Source: Modicisalibacter coralii
Lineage (GTDB): Bacteria > Pseudomonadota > Gammaproteobacteria > Pseudomonadales > Halomonadaceae
Reading direction: 5' to 3'
DNA: 64,000 bases
Assembly: GCF_004117855.1 (NCBI RefSeq)
Contig: NZ_QWBW01000010.1
Span: 1 to 64,000, forward strand
The notes beneath the pieces were generated by a model. That model worked only from the letters and a program-made list of their open reading frames with translations, did not search any database and was not told the DNA's origin. Of this stretch, positions 1-8,833 are shown piece after piece. Every line of letters begins with the position of its first letter. Positions within the stretch are counted from its first letter, which is position 1. The position numbers were made by a program, and so were the translations under genes.

Positions 1-2
1 TC

Positions 3-479
3 ATCTACTACGGCGTGGTCTTCGTGGAGGGCATCCAGGACACCTGGCTGTGGGTCATCCTCGACAAGCCCTTCTACCCGGCGCTGATCGCCTTCACGCT
101 GAACACCGCGGCCTACACCACCGAGATCTTCCGCGGCGCGATCAAGGCCACGCCCCGCGGCGAGATCGAGGCCGCCCGGGCCTACGGCATGTCCCGGGCC
201 AAGATGATGCGGCGCATCGTGCTGCCCAGCGCCTTCCGTCGCGCGCTGCCGGCCTACGGCAACGAGGTGATCTTCATGCTTCACGCCAGCGCCATCGCCA
301 GCGTGGTGACCATTATGGACCTCACCGGCGCGGCGCGCTTCGTCTATGCCCGCTTCTACGCGCCCTTCGATGCCTTCCTGTTCGTCGCGGCCATCTATCT
401 GTGCCTGACGTTCGCCATCCTCTATCTGTTCCGCTTCCTGGAGGCCCGGCTGCTGGCGCATCTCAAGCCGCAAGCCTGA
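3..479 (+). CDS. Amino-acid ABC transporter permease, HisM/HisQ family (5' end missing)
   Basis: Inner-membrane permease subunit of a polar amino-acid uptake system. The reading frame is already open at the left edge, so the N-terminus lies outside the window. The visible part has the cytoplasmic EAA loop (EAARAYGMSRAKMMRR followed by IVLP), which contacts the ATPase, and two hydrophobic segments after it; the last one ends in a short basic tail. The order permease, then two binding proteins on the same strand, fits a lysine/arginine/ornithine- or histidine-type operon. The exact substrate cannot be read from this part. The family call is secure from the EAA loop. Confidence 0.9.
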   Translation: MYYGVVFVEGIQDTWLWVILDKPFYPALIAFTLNTAAYTTEIFRGAIKATPRGEIEAARAYGMSRAKMMRRIVLPSAFRRALPAYGNEVIFMLHASAIASVVTIMDLTGAARFVYARFYAPFDAFLFVAAIYLCLTFAILYLFRFLEARLLAHLKPQA

Positions 480-595
480 ATCACGAGATCGAACGCGCGT
501 TGGAAACCGTCAGCCCATGACACGACATGAGGCCCTGAACAACAAAAAATCGGGCCCCATCGTGAAAACCAGTGAAACAACAAGGAAACAACGTC

Positions 596-1369
596 ATGAG
601 ACAGCTGTTGGCAAGTTCATTGATCGGCCTGGCTATCGTCACGGGTACGGTTCACGCCGATGACACGGTACGCATCGCGCTCGATGTCCCCTATGAACCT
701 TTCGAATATCGGGATGCCGATGGCGAACTGACGGGATTCGACATCGATCTGGGCAATGCGCTCTGCAAAGAAGCCGGCGTCGAATGCGAGTGGGTCATCC
801 AGCGTTGGGATGGCCTGATCCCCGGGCTCATGGCAAGGAAGTATGACGCCATCATGTCGTCGATGGTGATCACCGCAGAACGCGAGCGCAAGGTGCTGTT
901 CACCCACCCTTACTCCGCCACGCCACGCGCCTGGATCGCGCCGGCCGACCGGACCATCGATATCGACGACAAGCCACAGTTGGCAGGCATGACCGTCGGC
1001 GTCGAGCGCGCAACCCTGCAGGATCGGTACATCACCGACCTCTACGGCGATGCCATGACCGTACGCCGTTACGACACGGTCGACGACATGATCGTCGACT
1101 TGCAGACCGGTCGCTTGAAACTGGCGTTCATGAACTATCCGATCGCCGAAACCCATCTGCACGTCGATGCCCAGGGCAGCGAGTTCAAACGGGTCAGCGG
1201 GTTCATCAAAGGGCCCGAGAAGTATTTCGGCAAAGGCGTCGGCATCGCCTTCCGCAAGCGCGACAAGGCCCTGGTCGAGCGCTTCAACGATGCGCTGGAC
1301 ACCCTCAGGGACAACGGCACCTACGACGAGATCATGAAGACGTATTTCAGCTACGACATCAGCCCGTGA
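596..1369 (+). CDS. Periplasmic amino-acid-binding protein of an ABC transporter (copy 1)
   Basis: 257-aa solute-binding protein of family 3 (ArgT/HisJ type). It starts with a Sec signal peptide cut after about residue 22 (TVHA before DDTVR). The mature part has the family hallmarks PYEPFEY near its start, GFDIDLGNALC, and the YDAIMSSM ligand-pocket segment. ATG at 596 was chosen over one 24 bases upstream because AAGGA lies 9 bases before it and the signal peptide then begins cleanly. It follows the permease end by about 115 bases and is probably in the same operon. It is a close paralogue of the next gene. Lysine/arginine/ornithine is the likeliest ligand class, but this is inferred from family resemblance only. 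Confidence 0.92.
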   Translation: MRQLLASSLIGLAIVTGTVHADDTVRIALDVPYEPFEYRDADGELTGFDIDLGNALCKEAGVECEWVIQRWDGLIPGLMARKYDAIMSSMVITAERERKVLFTHPYSATPRAWIAPADRTIDIDDKPQLAGMTVGVERATLQDRYITDLYGDAMTVRRYDTVDDMIVDLQTGRLKLAFMNYPIAETHLHVDAQGSEFKRVSGFIKGPEKYFGKGVGIAFRKRDKALVERFNDALDTLRDNGTYDEIMKTYFSYDISP

Positions 1370-1472
1370 CCGGCGGGCCCCGGGCCTCTAGCAGCGCTGA
1401 AGGGCCTCCCTTTCGGTGCTGATCGCAGCAATGCAACACAACCGCGAAAGTGCAACAACAAGGAGACGACTC

Positions 1473-2246
1473 ATGAAAAAGCTCTTGGCCAGCACCTTGA
1501 TCGGCCTGTCCGTCATGGCGACCGGCGCCCAGGCCGACGACACGGTCCGCATCGCCGTGGACGTGCCTTACGAACCGTTCGAATACAAGACACCCGACGG
1601 GACCCTGGAAGGCTTCGACATCGACCTGGGCAACGCCCTGTGCAAGGAGGTCGGCGTCCAGTGCGAGTGGGTGACCCAGCCCTGGGACGGGATCATTCCC
1701 GGTCTTCTGGCCCGCAAGTACGACGCCATCATGTCATCCATGGTGATCACCCCGGAACGCGAGCGTAAGGTGCTGTTCACCCACCCTTACTCCGCCACGC
1801 CACGCGCCTGGATCGCCCCGGCGGACAGCAAGATCGATATTCACAACAAGCAGCAGCTCGAGGGCCGGAGCGTCGGCGTACAGCGCGCCACCCTCCAGGA
1901 CCGCTACGTGACCGAGCTCTACGGCGATGTGCTGGACGTGCGTCGCTACGACGATATCGATGACGTCATCACCGACATGCGGGCCGGGCGGCTGGATCTG
2001 GCCTTCATGAACTACCCGATCGCCGAGAAGTACCTGGAGATCGACTCGGGCAAGAGCGAATTCAAGCGCATCAGCGGCTTCATCAAGGGCCCCGAGAAAT
2101 TCTTCGGCAAGGGCGTCGGCATCGCCTTCCGCAAGCGCGACAAGGAACTCGTCGAGCGGTTCAACGAGGCGCTCGCCACCATTCGCGACAATGGCACCTA
2201 CGACAGGATCATGAAGAAATATTTCCGCTACGACATCAGCCCGTGA
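1473..2246 (+). CDS. Periplasmic amino-acid-binding protein of an ABC transporter (copy 2)
   Basis: Second family 3 solute-binding protein, 257 aa like its neighbour. It has a signal peptide (MKKLLAST start, GAQA cleavage) and the same PYEPFEY, GFDIDLGNALC and YDAIMSSM segments. ATG 1473 has AAGGAG 8 bases upstream; an ATG at 1416 has no such site. By eye about three quarters of the residues match copy 1, and a 50-base stretch is identical in both, so this is a tandem duplication. The differences cluster in the second lobe, which may shift ligand preference. A strong terminator follows, so it is probably the last gene of the transporter operon. Confidence 0.92.
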   Translation: MKKLLASTLIGLSVMATGAQADDTVRIAVDVPYEPFEYKTPDGTLEGFDIDLGNALCKEVGVQCEWVTQPWDGIIPGLLARKYDAIMSSMVITPERERKVLFTHPYSATPRAWIAPADSKIDIHNKQQLEGRSVGVQRATLQDRYVTELYGDVLDVRRYDDIDDVITDMRAGRLDLAFMNYPIAEKYLEIDSGKSEFKRISGFIKGPEKFFGKGVGIAFRKRDKELVERFNEALATIRDNGTYDRIMKKYFRYDISP

Positions 2247-2280
2247 CCGCCAGGTACCCGCTGATGTGATCCCCTCGTGA

Positions 2281-2304
2281 ACGGACTGCCTTCGGGCGGT
2301 CCGT
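2281..2304 (+). terminator. Rho-independent terminator after the binding-protein pair
   Basis: A 10-bp stem (ACGGACTGCC with GGCGGTCCGT, one G-T pair) closes a TTCG tetraloop and is followed by a T-rich stretch. It ends the transporter operon. Confidence 0.8.
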
Positions 2305-2340
2305 TTCCCGTTTGCGCTCTCCTTTCGGCTCGACCACTAA

Positions 2341-2479
2341 GCTCTGTCTGAAAAGTCGGCGAGCGATGGCCAGACAAGGCAAAAATTGACGAAAAAGCGC
2401 AGTTTACAAGTCGTAAATGAGCATTTTGAGTTAATTTTTAACGCCGTATGGGCGAGCGCAGACATTTTTCAGACAAAGC
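2341..2479. repeat. MITE-like interspersed repeat, long form (139 bp)
   Basis: The ends are near-perfect inverted repeats: GCTCTGTCTGAAAA at 2341-2354 and TTTTCAGACAAAGC at 2466-2479. The interior is AT-richer than its surroundings and holds further small inverted repeats (TTTAC-N5-GTAAA; AAAAATTGAC with GTTAATTTTT). It has no coding capacity. A shortened relative sits at 3466-3510. It looks like a non-autonomous dispersed element. Confidence 0.65.
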
Positions 2480-2498
2480 GTAGCCGAGGGAATGGCGT

Positions 2499-3365
2499 TC
2501 ACCCGTTGTCGAGGTACTCGAAGATCGCCGCGAAGTCGTCGCGACCGCGTCCGGCCTGCTTGGCGCCGGCGTAGAGCTCCTTGGCGAGGTTGGCCAGATG
2601 CATCGGCTGGTCGTGTTCGTAGGCGGTGAGCGCGAGCAGGTGCAGGTCCTTGTGCATCCACTCCAGCGGGAACTGGGGCGGGTAGTCGCCCTGGCGAATC
2701 AGGCCCGCCTTGCCGGCGAGAAACGGCGCCGATACCGGCAGCCCGGGCAATGTCTGCATGAGGAAGTCCCGCGAAAAGCCGAGCTTCTCGCCGAGCAGCG
2801 CGGTCTCCGAATAGACCGCCATCGACTGGGCGAGCATGGCATTGACCAGCATCTTGAAGCTCGCCCCCTGGCCGGTATCGCCGACATGCAGGATCTTCTC
2901 GCCCATGCTCCGAAGCAACGGCTCGAGGCGCTGGTAATCGGCGCTGTCGCCCCCCACCAGGAAGGTCAGGGTGCCCTCCTCGGCGGGCTGCCGGGTGCCG
3001 GCAACCGGCGCGTCGGCGAAACGCCGGCCGTGTTCGCGGGTGCGCTCGGCCATGCGCCGGCTGAACGACGGGTTGACCGTGGAGCAGTCGACCCACAGCG
3101 CTCCGTCGCGCATCGCCGCCACGAAACCGCCGTCGCCGAAGGCCACGGCCTCCACCACATCGGGGCTGGCGAGCATGGTGAAGACCACGTCGGCGTCGCG
3201 CACCGCCGTCGTCCAATCGTCGGCCGCTCTGGCCCCGGCCGCCTCCAGTTCGGCGACCGGGCCCAGCGAGCGGTTGCAGACGGTCAGGGTCACGTCCGGG
3301 TTATCGAGCAGGTTGGCGGCCATGCGCCGCCCCATGATCCCCAGGCCGATGAAGGTCACGTTCAT
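2499..3365 (-). CDS. NAD(P)-dependent beta-hydroxyacid dehydrogenase (3-hydroxyisobutyrate dehydrogenase family)
   Basis: 288 aa, the usual length for the family. The N-terminal Rossmann motif is GLGIMG at residues 7-12. The substrate-binding segment is DAPVAGTRQPAEEGTL around 118-133, where the family has DAPVSGG. The catalytic lysine is in GASFKMLVNAM near 170. Members reduce or oxidise small beta-hydroxyacids (3-hydroxyisobutyrate, tartronate semialdehyde, succinic semialdehyde); the exact substrate is not clear here. It lies alone on the minus strand between two copies of the interspersed repeat. Cytosolic. Confidence 0.88.
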   Translation of the reverse strand: MNVTFIGLGIMGRRMAANLLDNPDVTLTVCNRSLGPVAELEAAGARAADDWTTAVRDADVVFTMLASPDVVEAVAFGDGGFVAAMRDGALWVDCSTVNPSFSRRMAERTREHGRRFADAPVAGTRQPAEEGTLTFLVGGDSADYQRLEPLLRSMGEKILHVGDTGQGASFKMLVNAMLAQSMAVYSETALLGEKLGFSRDFLMQTLPGLPVSAPFLAGKAGLIRQGDYPPQFPLEWMHKDLHLLALTAYEHDQPMHLANLAKELYAGAKQAGRGRDDFAAIFEYLDNG

Positions 3366-3465
3366 GTCGTGCTCCTCGTTCGTTGGCTAATCACCGGCTC
3401 CAAGGATGGCAAGCCCTCCCGCGAACGACAAGCGAGGCGCGGCCCCGACTGCGATACCTCTTAGG

Positions 3466-3510
3466 GTTTGTACGAAAAGTCGACGAGCGAAGGCAGTTTT
3501 CGTGCAGAGC
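3466..3510. repeat. MITE-like interspersed repeat, short form
   Basis: The arms GTTTGTACGAAAA (3466-3478) and TTTTCGTGCAGAGC (3497-3510) form an imperfect inverted repeat. The segment after the left arm (GTCGACGAGCGAAGGC) matches the start of the 2341-2479 element, so this looks like the same repeat after an internal deletion. It abuts the stop codon of the next minus-strand gene and could act as its terminator. Confidence 0.55.
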
Positions 3511-4518
3511 CTAGAACTCCAGGCAGATCTTGCCGAAGTGCCTCTGGGCTTCCTGATGGCGGAAGGCGTCGGCGATCTCGTCGAGCCCGAAGGAACGGTC
3601 GATCACCGGGCGAATGCCGCTGATCTCGATCGCGCGGATCATCTCGATCTGCTCCTGATGGCTACCGACGATCAGCCCCTGCAGCCTGGCCTGCTTGGCC
3701 ATCAGCTTGGCAGTGGGCACTTCACCGCCCCGTCCGGTCAGGACACCGATCAGCGCGATATGACCACCGATGCGCACCGCGTCGATCGATTGCGGCAGGG
3801 TACCCGGCCCGCCGACCTCGATGACGTGATCCACGCCGCGACCGTCGGTGAGCGCCTTGACGCGCTTGCCCCACTCGGGCTCGTCCTTGTAGTTGATCGT
3901 GTGATCGGCCCCCAGCTCCCGCAGGCGGGCGATCTTCTCGTCGGAGGACGACGTGGCGATCACGGTCGCGCCGAGTTGCTTGGCGAACTGCAAGGCGAAG
4001 ATCGACACGCCACCGGTCCCCAGGACCAGCACGCTGTCGCCGGGCTTGATGCCACCGTCGACCACCAGTGCCCGCCAGGCGGTGAGACCGGCGGTGGTCA
4101 GCGTGGCCGCTTCGGCATGGCTGTAGCCCGCCGGGGCATGGGTAAACCATTCGGCGGGCCGAATCACCTGCTCGCGGGCATAACCGTCGACGCCATCGCC
4201 GGGCACCGTCTTGAAGTCGCCCACCATGGCGGGCCCCGTCTCCCAGGTGGGGAAGAACACCGAAACCACGCGATCACCGGTGGCGAACGCCTCGACACCC
4301 TCGCCGACCGCTTCGACGACGCCGGCACCGTCGGACATCGGAATCCGCCCGTCCTCGGTGGGCATCGCCCCGGACACCACGCCGTAGTCGTGATAGTTGA
4401 GCGAGCTGGCGTGAAGGCGCACGCGGATCTCCCCCGGGCCGGGTTCGCCCGGCGCGTCACGCTCGTCGAGCTGCAGGTTGTCCAGGCCACCGGGCCGCTT
4501 GAGTGTCACCACTTTCAT
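3511..4518 (-). CDS. Zinc-independent MDR-family NAD(P)-dependent oxidoreductase
   Basis: 335-aa medium-chain dehydrogenase/reductase. It has the GroES-like N-terminal fold (LNYHDYGVVSG, then DGAGVVEAVG) and a Rossmann domain with VLGTGGVSIFALQFAK around 165-180. The catalytic and structural zinc cysteines of classical alcohol dehydrogenases are absent, which puts it with quinone-reductase/crotonyl-type members. It probably reduces an activated double bond or a small carbonyl with NADPH. Same strand as the dehydrogenase downstream but separated from it by about 145 bases and the short repeat, so co-transcription is uncertain. Confidence 0.87.
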   Translation of the reverse strand: MKVVTLKRPGGLDNLQLDERDAPGEPGPGEIRVRLHASSLNYHDYGVVSGAMPTEDGRIPMSDGAGVVEAVGEGVEAFATGDRVVSVFFPTWETGPAMVGDFKTVPGDGVDGYAREQVIRPAEWFTHAPAGYSHAEAATLTTAGLTAWRALVVDGGIKPGDSVLVLGTGGVSIFALQFAKQLGATVIATSSSDEKIARLRELGADHTINYKDEPEWGKRVKALTDGRGVDHVIEVGGPGTLPQSIDAVRIGGHIALIGVLTGRGGEVPTAKLMAKQARLQGLIVGSHQEQIEMIRAIEISGIRPVIDRSFGLDEIADAFRHQEAQRHFGKICLEF

Positions 4519-4903
4519 GCGTGTCTCCTGCTCGTGTGAGTCATTCTTCCCTTACGTGCCATCGATAGCGGCAAACTTCAACGTCGCCTCCGCTTTTTCC
4601 CATCAGCGGATCGGCGGTCATCGCGCTGGTCGGCGGCACGGCCGGAAGGCCCTGCCGCTGGCACGCACCGCGCCGTCTCGGCTAGTCTGAAGCCTCCGGC
4701 ACCTGGGGCCGTGTCGCTCGCAAGAACCCCGGACGGCTCACCCGGCGCTGGCACCCGGCGATTCGAAAGGAGTTCGAGTCGCCTCGCGTGCCCGAATGGC
4801 GCCCCGGCGAGTACGCTCCGATACTGAGCCGAGGACCGCGAGACCCATAGTCCCGCCCCAGACAGCCCGGCTTTCCCCGAATGGACGCACAGCGGATGGC
4901 TCG
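4519..4903. other. Intergenic region upstream of the AI-2E-type permease
   Basis: About 385 bases between divergent genes. I see no credible ORF, RNA gene or clear operator. It must hold the promoters of both neighbours, but no promoter stands out. Confidence 0.5.
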
Positions 4904-6049
4904 ATGACGATGAACAAATTCCCCACCAGCAAGACCCCCGACACCGAAAAACGCCCCTGGATGGAAGCCATGCCCCGATGGGTCGGCATCGGGATCTTTC
5001 TCTACCTCTCCATCTTCGCCCTGGGCTTTGCCCAGCTGTTCCTCGTCCCCGTGGTGCTGGCGTTTCTGCTCTCGATGGTCTTCAGCCCGATCCGCCGCTT
5101 CTTCGACCGGCGCGGCGTCTCCCAGGGCTGGTCGGCGGTCATCATCATGTCCACCCTGCTCGCGGGGCTGCTGATGATCGCCACCGCCCTGGCCGTGCCG
5201 GTCAGTGGCTGGATCAACAACGCGCCGGCGATCGAGCGCAAGATCGAGATTCGCTTCAACGAGGTATCCGGCCCCTTCAGCGGCTTCTTCTCCGCCAAGG
5301 AGAAACTCGAGTCGATGACCCAGTCCGACAATAATCAGGTGCAGCAGGTCGAAACCCAGGACGACAGTCTCACCAAGAAGCTCGCCAGCCTGATTCCCAC
5401 CTTCATCACCCAGTCCCTGTTCACCCTGGTACTGCTGCTGTTCCTGCTCGCCTCGGGCGACATGTTCTACGAGAAGATCGTTCACGTCATGCCGACCCTG
5501 CGCGACAAGAAACGCGCGGTACGCATCACCCAGGACATCGAGCGCAAGCTGTCCCGCTACCTGTTCACCATCACCCTGATCAACGCCGGCCTGGGCATCG
5601 CGGTCGGCACCGCCATGTGGGCACTGGGCATGCCCAGCCCGCTGAGCTTCGGGCTGATCGCCTTCCTGTTCAATTTCATCCCCTATCTCGGGGCGCTGGC
5701 CGGCATTCTCATCGCCTCGGTGGTCGCCATCGTCTCCTTCGACTGGCTGGGGTGGCCGCTGATCGTCGCCGGCACCTACTTTCTCCTGACCACCCTCGAG
5801 GGTCAGCTCATCACGCCCTATTTCGTCGGGCGCAGCCTGCGTCTCAATACCGTGGTGGTCTTCTTGACCATCTCCTTCTGGGCCTGGCTGTGGTCGGTCG
5901 TCGGCATGATCGTCGCCGTGCCGTTGCTGGTCGCGGTCAAGACGCTCAGCGAGCACATCGAGGCCCTGGAGCCGCTGGGCCACTTTCTCGCCGAGCGCCA
6001 CGCCGAACTGATCCGCAACGACGCGGACGACGGCCAGGCGGCCCCGTGA
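4904..6049 (+). CDS. AI-2E family transporter (PerM/YhhQ-type multi-pass membrane protein)
   Basis: About 381 aa with the family pattern: two N-terminal membrane helices (residues roughly 20-60), one more near 75-95, a long soluble loop rich in charged residues (about 100-190), then five closely spaced helices. The conserved NFIPYLG and EGQLITPYFVGR segments lie near 260 and 300. Known members export small molecules such as AI-2 or act as Na+/H+ antiporters; the substrate here is unknown. The start is placed at ATG 4904; another ATG lies two codons downstream, and the open frame extends about 36 codons upstream without a family match. Confidence 0.85.
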   Translation: MTMNKFPTSKTPDTEKRPWMEAMPRWVGIGIFLYLSIFALGFAQLFLVPVVLAFLLSMVFSPIRRFFDRRGVSQGWSAVIIMSTLLAGLLMIATALAVPVSGWINNAPAIERKIEIRFNEVSGPFSGFFSAKEKLESMTQSDNNQVQQVETQDDSLTKKLASLIPTFITQSLFTLVLLLFLLASGDMFYEKIVHVMPTLRDKKRAVRITQDIERKLSRYLFTITLINAGLGIAVGTAMWALGMPSPLSFGLIAFLFNFIPYLGALAGILIASVVAIVSFDWLGWPLIVAGTYFLLTTLEGQLITPYFVGRSLRLNTVVVFLTISFWAWLWSVVGMIVAVPLLVAVKTLSEHIEALEPLGHFLAERHAELIRNDADDGQAAP

Positions 6050-6139
6050 GACGCCATGGCGACGACCAATTGCCCCTGTTCGCGTCAGCGCTTGTTGAGT
6101 AAGATTCCCCCCTTCAGATGACGTGACGGGACAAGCACG

Positions 6140-6865
6140 ATGGGCAGGGCCTTCCAGAACCGCAAGGAATCCATGGCCAAGACGGCCGCCGCCAAGACCA
6201 AGGTCTACAGCAAGTATGGCCGCGAGATCTATGTCTGTGCCAAGTCGGGCGGGGTCGACCCCAACGGCAATCTAGCGCTGCGCGGGCTGATCGATCGCGC
6301 CAAGAAGGATCAGGTGCCCTCGCACGTGATCGACAAGGCGCTCGACAAGGCCAAGGGTGGCGGCGGCGAGGACTACTCGCCGGCCCGCTACGAGGGCTTC
6401 GGCCCGGGCAACTGCATGGTGATCGTCGACTGCCTGACCGACAATCCCAACCGCACCTTCGGCGACGTGCGCGCCTGCTTCAACAAGGCCAAGAGCAAGC
6501 TCGGCACGCCGGGCAGCGTCAGCCACATGTTCGATCACTGCGCGATCCTCGCCTATCCGGGCGAGGACGAGGAAACCGCGCTGGAAGCCTTGATGGAAGC
6601 CGACGTCGATGTCACCGACATCGAGAACGAGGACGGCCGGATCACCGTCTTCGCCCCGCACACCGACTACGCCAAGGCCAAGCAGGCGCTGACCGACGCC
6701 TTCGGCGAGATCGAGTTCGATGTCGACGAGATCCAGTTCATCCCGCAGACCACCACGGCAGTGGAGGGCGACGACGTGGCGATGTTCGAGAAGCTGATCG
6801 ACACCCTCAACGACCTCGACGACGTGCAGAACGTCTATCACAACGCCGAGCTGCCCGAGACCTGA
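6140..6865 (+). CDS. yeeN: YebC/PmpR-family protein, YeeN type
   Basis: 241 aa. It begins MGR-x-FQN and continues with [19 protein letters not shown], then [16 protein letters not shown] and RYEGFGPGN, the signature of the family, and ends with a DVQNVYHN-type tail. It resembles E. coli YeeN more than the longer-studied YebC. Family members bind DNA as regulators and some relieve ribosome stalling at proline runs; which applies here is not known. Start chosen because it aligns with the YeeN N-terminus. Single gene, followed by a hairpin. Confidence 0.9.
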   Translation: MGRAFQNRKESMAKTAAAKTKVYSKYGREIYVCAKSGGVDPNGNLALRGLIDRAKKDQVPSHVIDKALDKAKGGGGEDYSPARYEGFGPGNCMVIVDCLTDNPNRTFGDVRACFNKAKSKLGTPGSVSHMFDHCAILAYPGEDEETALEALMEADVDVTDIENEDGRITVFAPHTDYAKAKQALTDAFGEIEFDVDEIQFIPQTTTAVEGDDVAMFEKLIDTLNDLDDVQNVYHNAELPET

Positions 6866-6890
6866 AACGTGCCGCCGCTGCCGCTTGCTC

Positions 6891-6918
6891 CGCCCTCCGG
6901 CCTTGTGCCGGGGCGGCG
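6891..6918 (+). terminator. Probable terminator after yeeN
   Basis: An imperfect GC-rich stem (CCCTCCGGC with GCCGGGGCGG around a CTTGT loop) is followed by GTTTGACC. The T-run is weak. Confidence 0.45.
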
Positions 6919-7073
6919 TTTGACCGGGCGTCAGGCCACCAGCAAACGACGATGACCGCCCGACGATTGGCATGACGTACCCAGCCATCTAGTCTGATAA
7001 CCAGCGGGTAGCCAGCCCGCGATGGTAATTCGGCGCCACCGGACCGGCGCCCCGGACGACAGGAGGTTATCCC

Positions 7074-7265
7074 ATGCCCGCCAAATCCGAAGCCCAGCAG
7101 AAAGCCGCCGGTGCCGCGCTCGCCGCCAAGCGCGGCGAGAAGAAGGCCAGCGAACTCGACGGCGCCGCCAAGTCGATGTACGACTCCATGAGCGAAGACG
7201 AACTCGAGCAGATGGCCTCGGCGTCGCAGAAGCAAAAGCCGAAGCACAATGCCAAGTCGTCGTGA
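7074..7265 (+). CDS. DUF3008 family small basic protein
   Basis: 63 aa, very rich in Ala, Lys, Ser and Glu, with no hydrophobic segment. The pattern (MPAKSEAQQKAAGAALAAKRGE, split here as MPAKSEAQQKAA and GAALAAKRGE, then SKSM-like AAKSMYDSMSEDEL) matches the DUF3008 family of unknown function. A very strong ribosome-binding site (AGGAGGT, 7061-7067) precedes the ATG, so it is probably well expressed. It stands alone. Role unknown. Confidence 0.85.
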   Translation: MPAKSEAQQKAAGAALAAKRGEKKASELDGAAKSMYDSMSEDELEQMASASQKQKPKHNAKSS

Positions 7266-7629
7266 CCCTCTCTGAGAACGCATTTCCAAACCCCGATGAT
7301 GATGGGCGTCGGGGGCAAGGCGAAGCGAGGGTCCTTTGCCATGGATGGCAAAGGTAGCGCCCAGGGATGGGTGTACAGCGCCCTCGCAACGGTCCGACGC
7401 CTCGGGCCTTGCCACCGAGGAAGCCCATCCCATCCACCGGTTCTGAAAGAAGCTCTGAACCACCGGCCCGGTCGCACGAACCGGGCCGCCCAGACGGCAC
7501 GCGACTCTCCTCCCGGAAATCTCCATAGAATCCGACACGCATTCAGCAGGATCGCGCTATTCCCCGGCGGCGGGTGACGACCATACTGCAAAGCGGCAAA
7601 CGATTTCCGGCCTGAAGAGGAGCCATCGC
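7266..7629. other. Intergenic region with nested inverted repeats
   Basis: No ORF is supported. The region holds the nested palindromes at 7301-7429 and a further hairpin at 7464-7488 (CGGCCCGGT with ACCGGGCCG, 7-base loop) that has no T-run. Confidence 0.5.
7301..7429. repeat. Nested inverted-repeat element
   Basis: A perfect 22-base palindrome with a 2-base centre lies at 7333-7354 (CCTTTGCCAT-GG-ATGGCAAAGG). It is enclosed by GCGAGGG/CCCTCGC (7325-7331, 7381-7387), GGCAAGG/CCTTGCC (7314-7320, 7407-7413), GCGTCGG/CCGACGC (7306-7312, 7394-7400) and GATGGGC/GCCCATC (7301-7307, 7423-7429). The arms overlap in order, so several alternative folds are possible. No second copy is seen in the window. 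Confidence 0.5.
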
Positions 7630-8676
7630 ATGCGCTATCGCCAGTTCGGCAATACCGGCCTATTCGTCTCCGAGTTGTGTCTCGGCACCATGACCTTCGG
7701 CGGCGAAGGCGAACTGTGGAGCCAGATCGGCGACCTGCAGCAGAAGGACGCCGATACCCTGATCGGTCGCGCGCTGGACGCCGGCATCAATTTCATCGAT
7801 ACCGCCGACATCTACTCGCAGGGCAAGGCCGAGGTCATCACCGGTCAGGCGCTGAAGAATCTCGACGTGGCCCGCGACGACGTGGTCCTCGCCACCAAGG
7901 TGTTCGGCGATACCGGCCCGGGCGTCAATCAGCGCGGCTTGTCGCGCTATCACATCATGAACGGCGTCAAGGCCAGCCTGAAGCGTCTGCAGGTCGATCA
8001 CATCGACCTCTATCAGGTTCACGGCTTCGATCCGGCCACGCCCATCGAGGAGACCGTGCGCGCCCTGGACAATCTGGTCAGCCACGGCCACGTACGCTAT
8101 GTCGGGGTCTCCAACTGGGCAGCCTGGCAGATCATGAAGGCGCTGGGCATCGCCGAACGCCACGGGCTGGCGCGCTTCGAATCGCTGCAGGCCTACTACA
8201 CCCTGGCCGGGCGCGACCTCGAGCGTGAACTGATCCCCCTGCTCAACAGCGAGAATCTCGGCCTGATGGTCTGGAGCCCGCTCGCCGGCGGCCTGTTGAG
8301 CGGCAAGTACGGGCGCGACACGCAGGCCGAGAGCAGCAGCCGCCGTACCCACTTCGACTTCCCGCCGGTGAATGTCGAGCGCGCCTACGACTGCATCGAT
8401 GCGATGCGCGGCATCGCCGAGGCTCACGGCGTCTCGGTGGCACAGATCGCCTTGGCCTGGCTGCTGCACCGCCCGGCGGTGACCAGCGTGATCGTCGGCG
8501 CCAAGCGCATCGACCAGCTCGACGACAACGTCGCCGCGACCCGGGTCCGGCTCAACGACGCCGAACTCGCCACCCTCGACCGCGTCAGCGAACTGCCCCC
8601 CGAATACCCGGGCTGGATGCTCGAGCGCCAGGGCGGTGCCCGGCGCCAGCAACTGGTCGACTCGACCGGCGAGTGA
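7630..8676 (+). CDS. Aldo/keto reductase
   Basis: 348-aa NADPH-dependent oxidoreductase of the AKR superfamily (YajO/Tas-like). The catalytic set is visible: Asp and Tyr in FIDTADIYSQG near residues 56-62, Lys in VVLATKVFG near 89, and His in DLYQVHGFD near 134. The cofactor segment IVGAKRIDQLDDN lies at the C-terminal side. GAGGAG precedes the start at a good distance. Likely cytosolic reduction of aldehydes; substrate unknown. No obvious operon partner. Confidence 0.92.
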   Translation: MRYRQFGNTGLFVSELCLGTMTFGGEGELWSQIGDLQQKDADTLIGRALDAGINFIDTADIYSQGKAEVITGQALKNLDVARDDVVLATKVFGDTGPGVNQRGLSRYHIMNGVKASLKRLQVDHIDLYQVHGFDPATPIEETVRALDNLVSHGHVRYVGVSNWAAWQIMKALGIAERHGLARFESLQAYYTLAGRDLERELIPLLNSENLGLMVWSPLAGGLLSGKYGRDTQAESSSRRTHFDFPPVNVERAYDCIDAMRGIAEAHGVSVAQIALAWLLHRPAVTSVIVGAKRIDQLDDNVAATRVRLNDAELATLDRVSELPPEYPGWMLERQGGARRQQLVDSTGE

Positions 8677-8833
8677 GGCGCGGACGGCACGGCGACCGGG
8701 CGAGCCGCCGCGCCGTTCTCCCGAACCCGGCGGCGCCTTCCCCGTCGCCGGCCCCCTTTCAGTAAGCGGTGCGGTGGTCTAGGGTGAGATGAACAGCGTT
8801 GCCAAACGCTTTCGCGAACCAAGAGCGCCACCC

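Noticed and set aside
4682-6001. Minus-strand frame of about 440 codons opposite the AI-2E-type permease
   Set aside because: Composition is dominated by Gln/Glu/Gly/Asp repeats typical of an antisense frame of a membrane protein; no motif seen.
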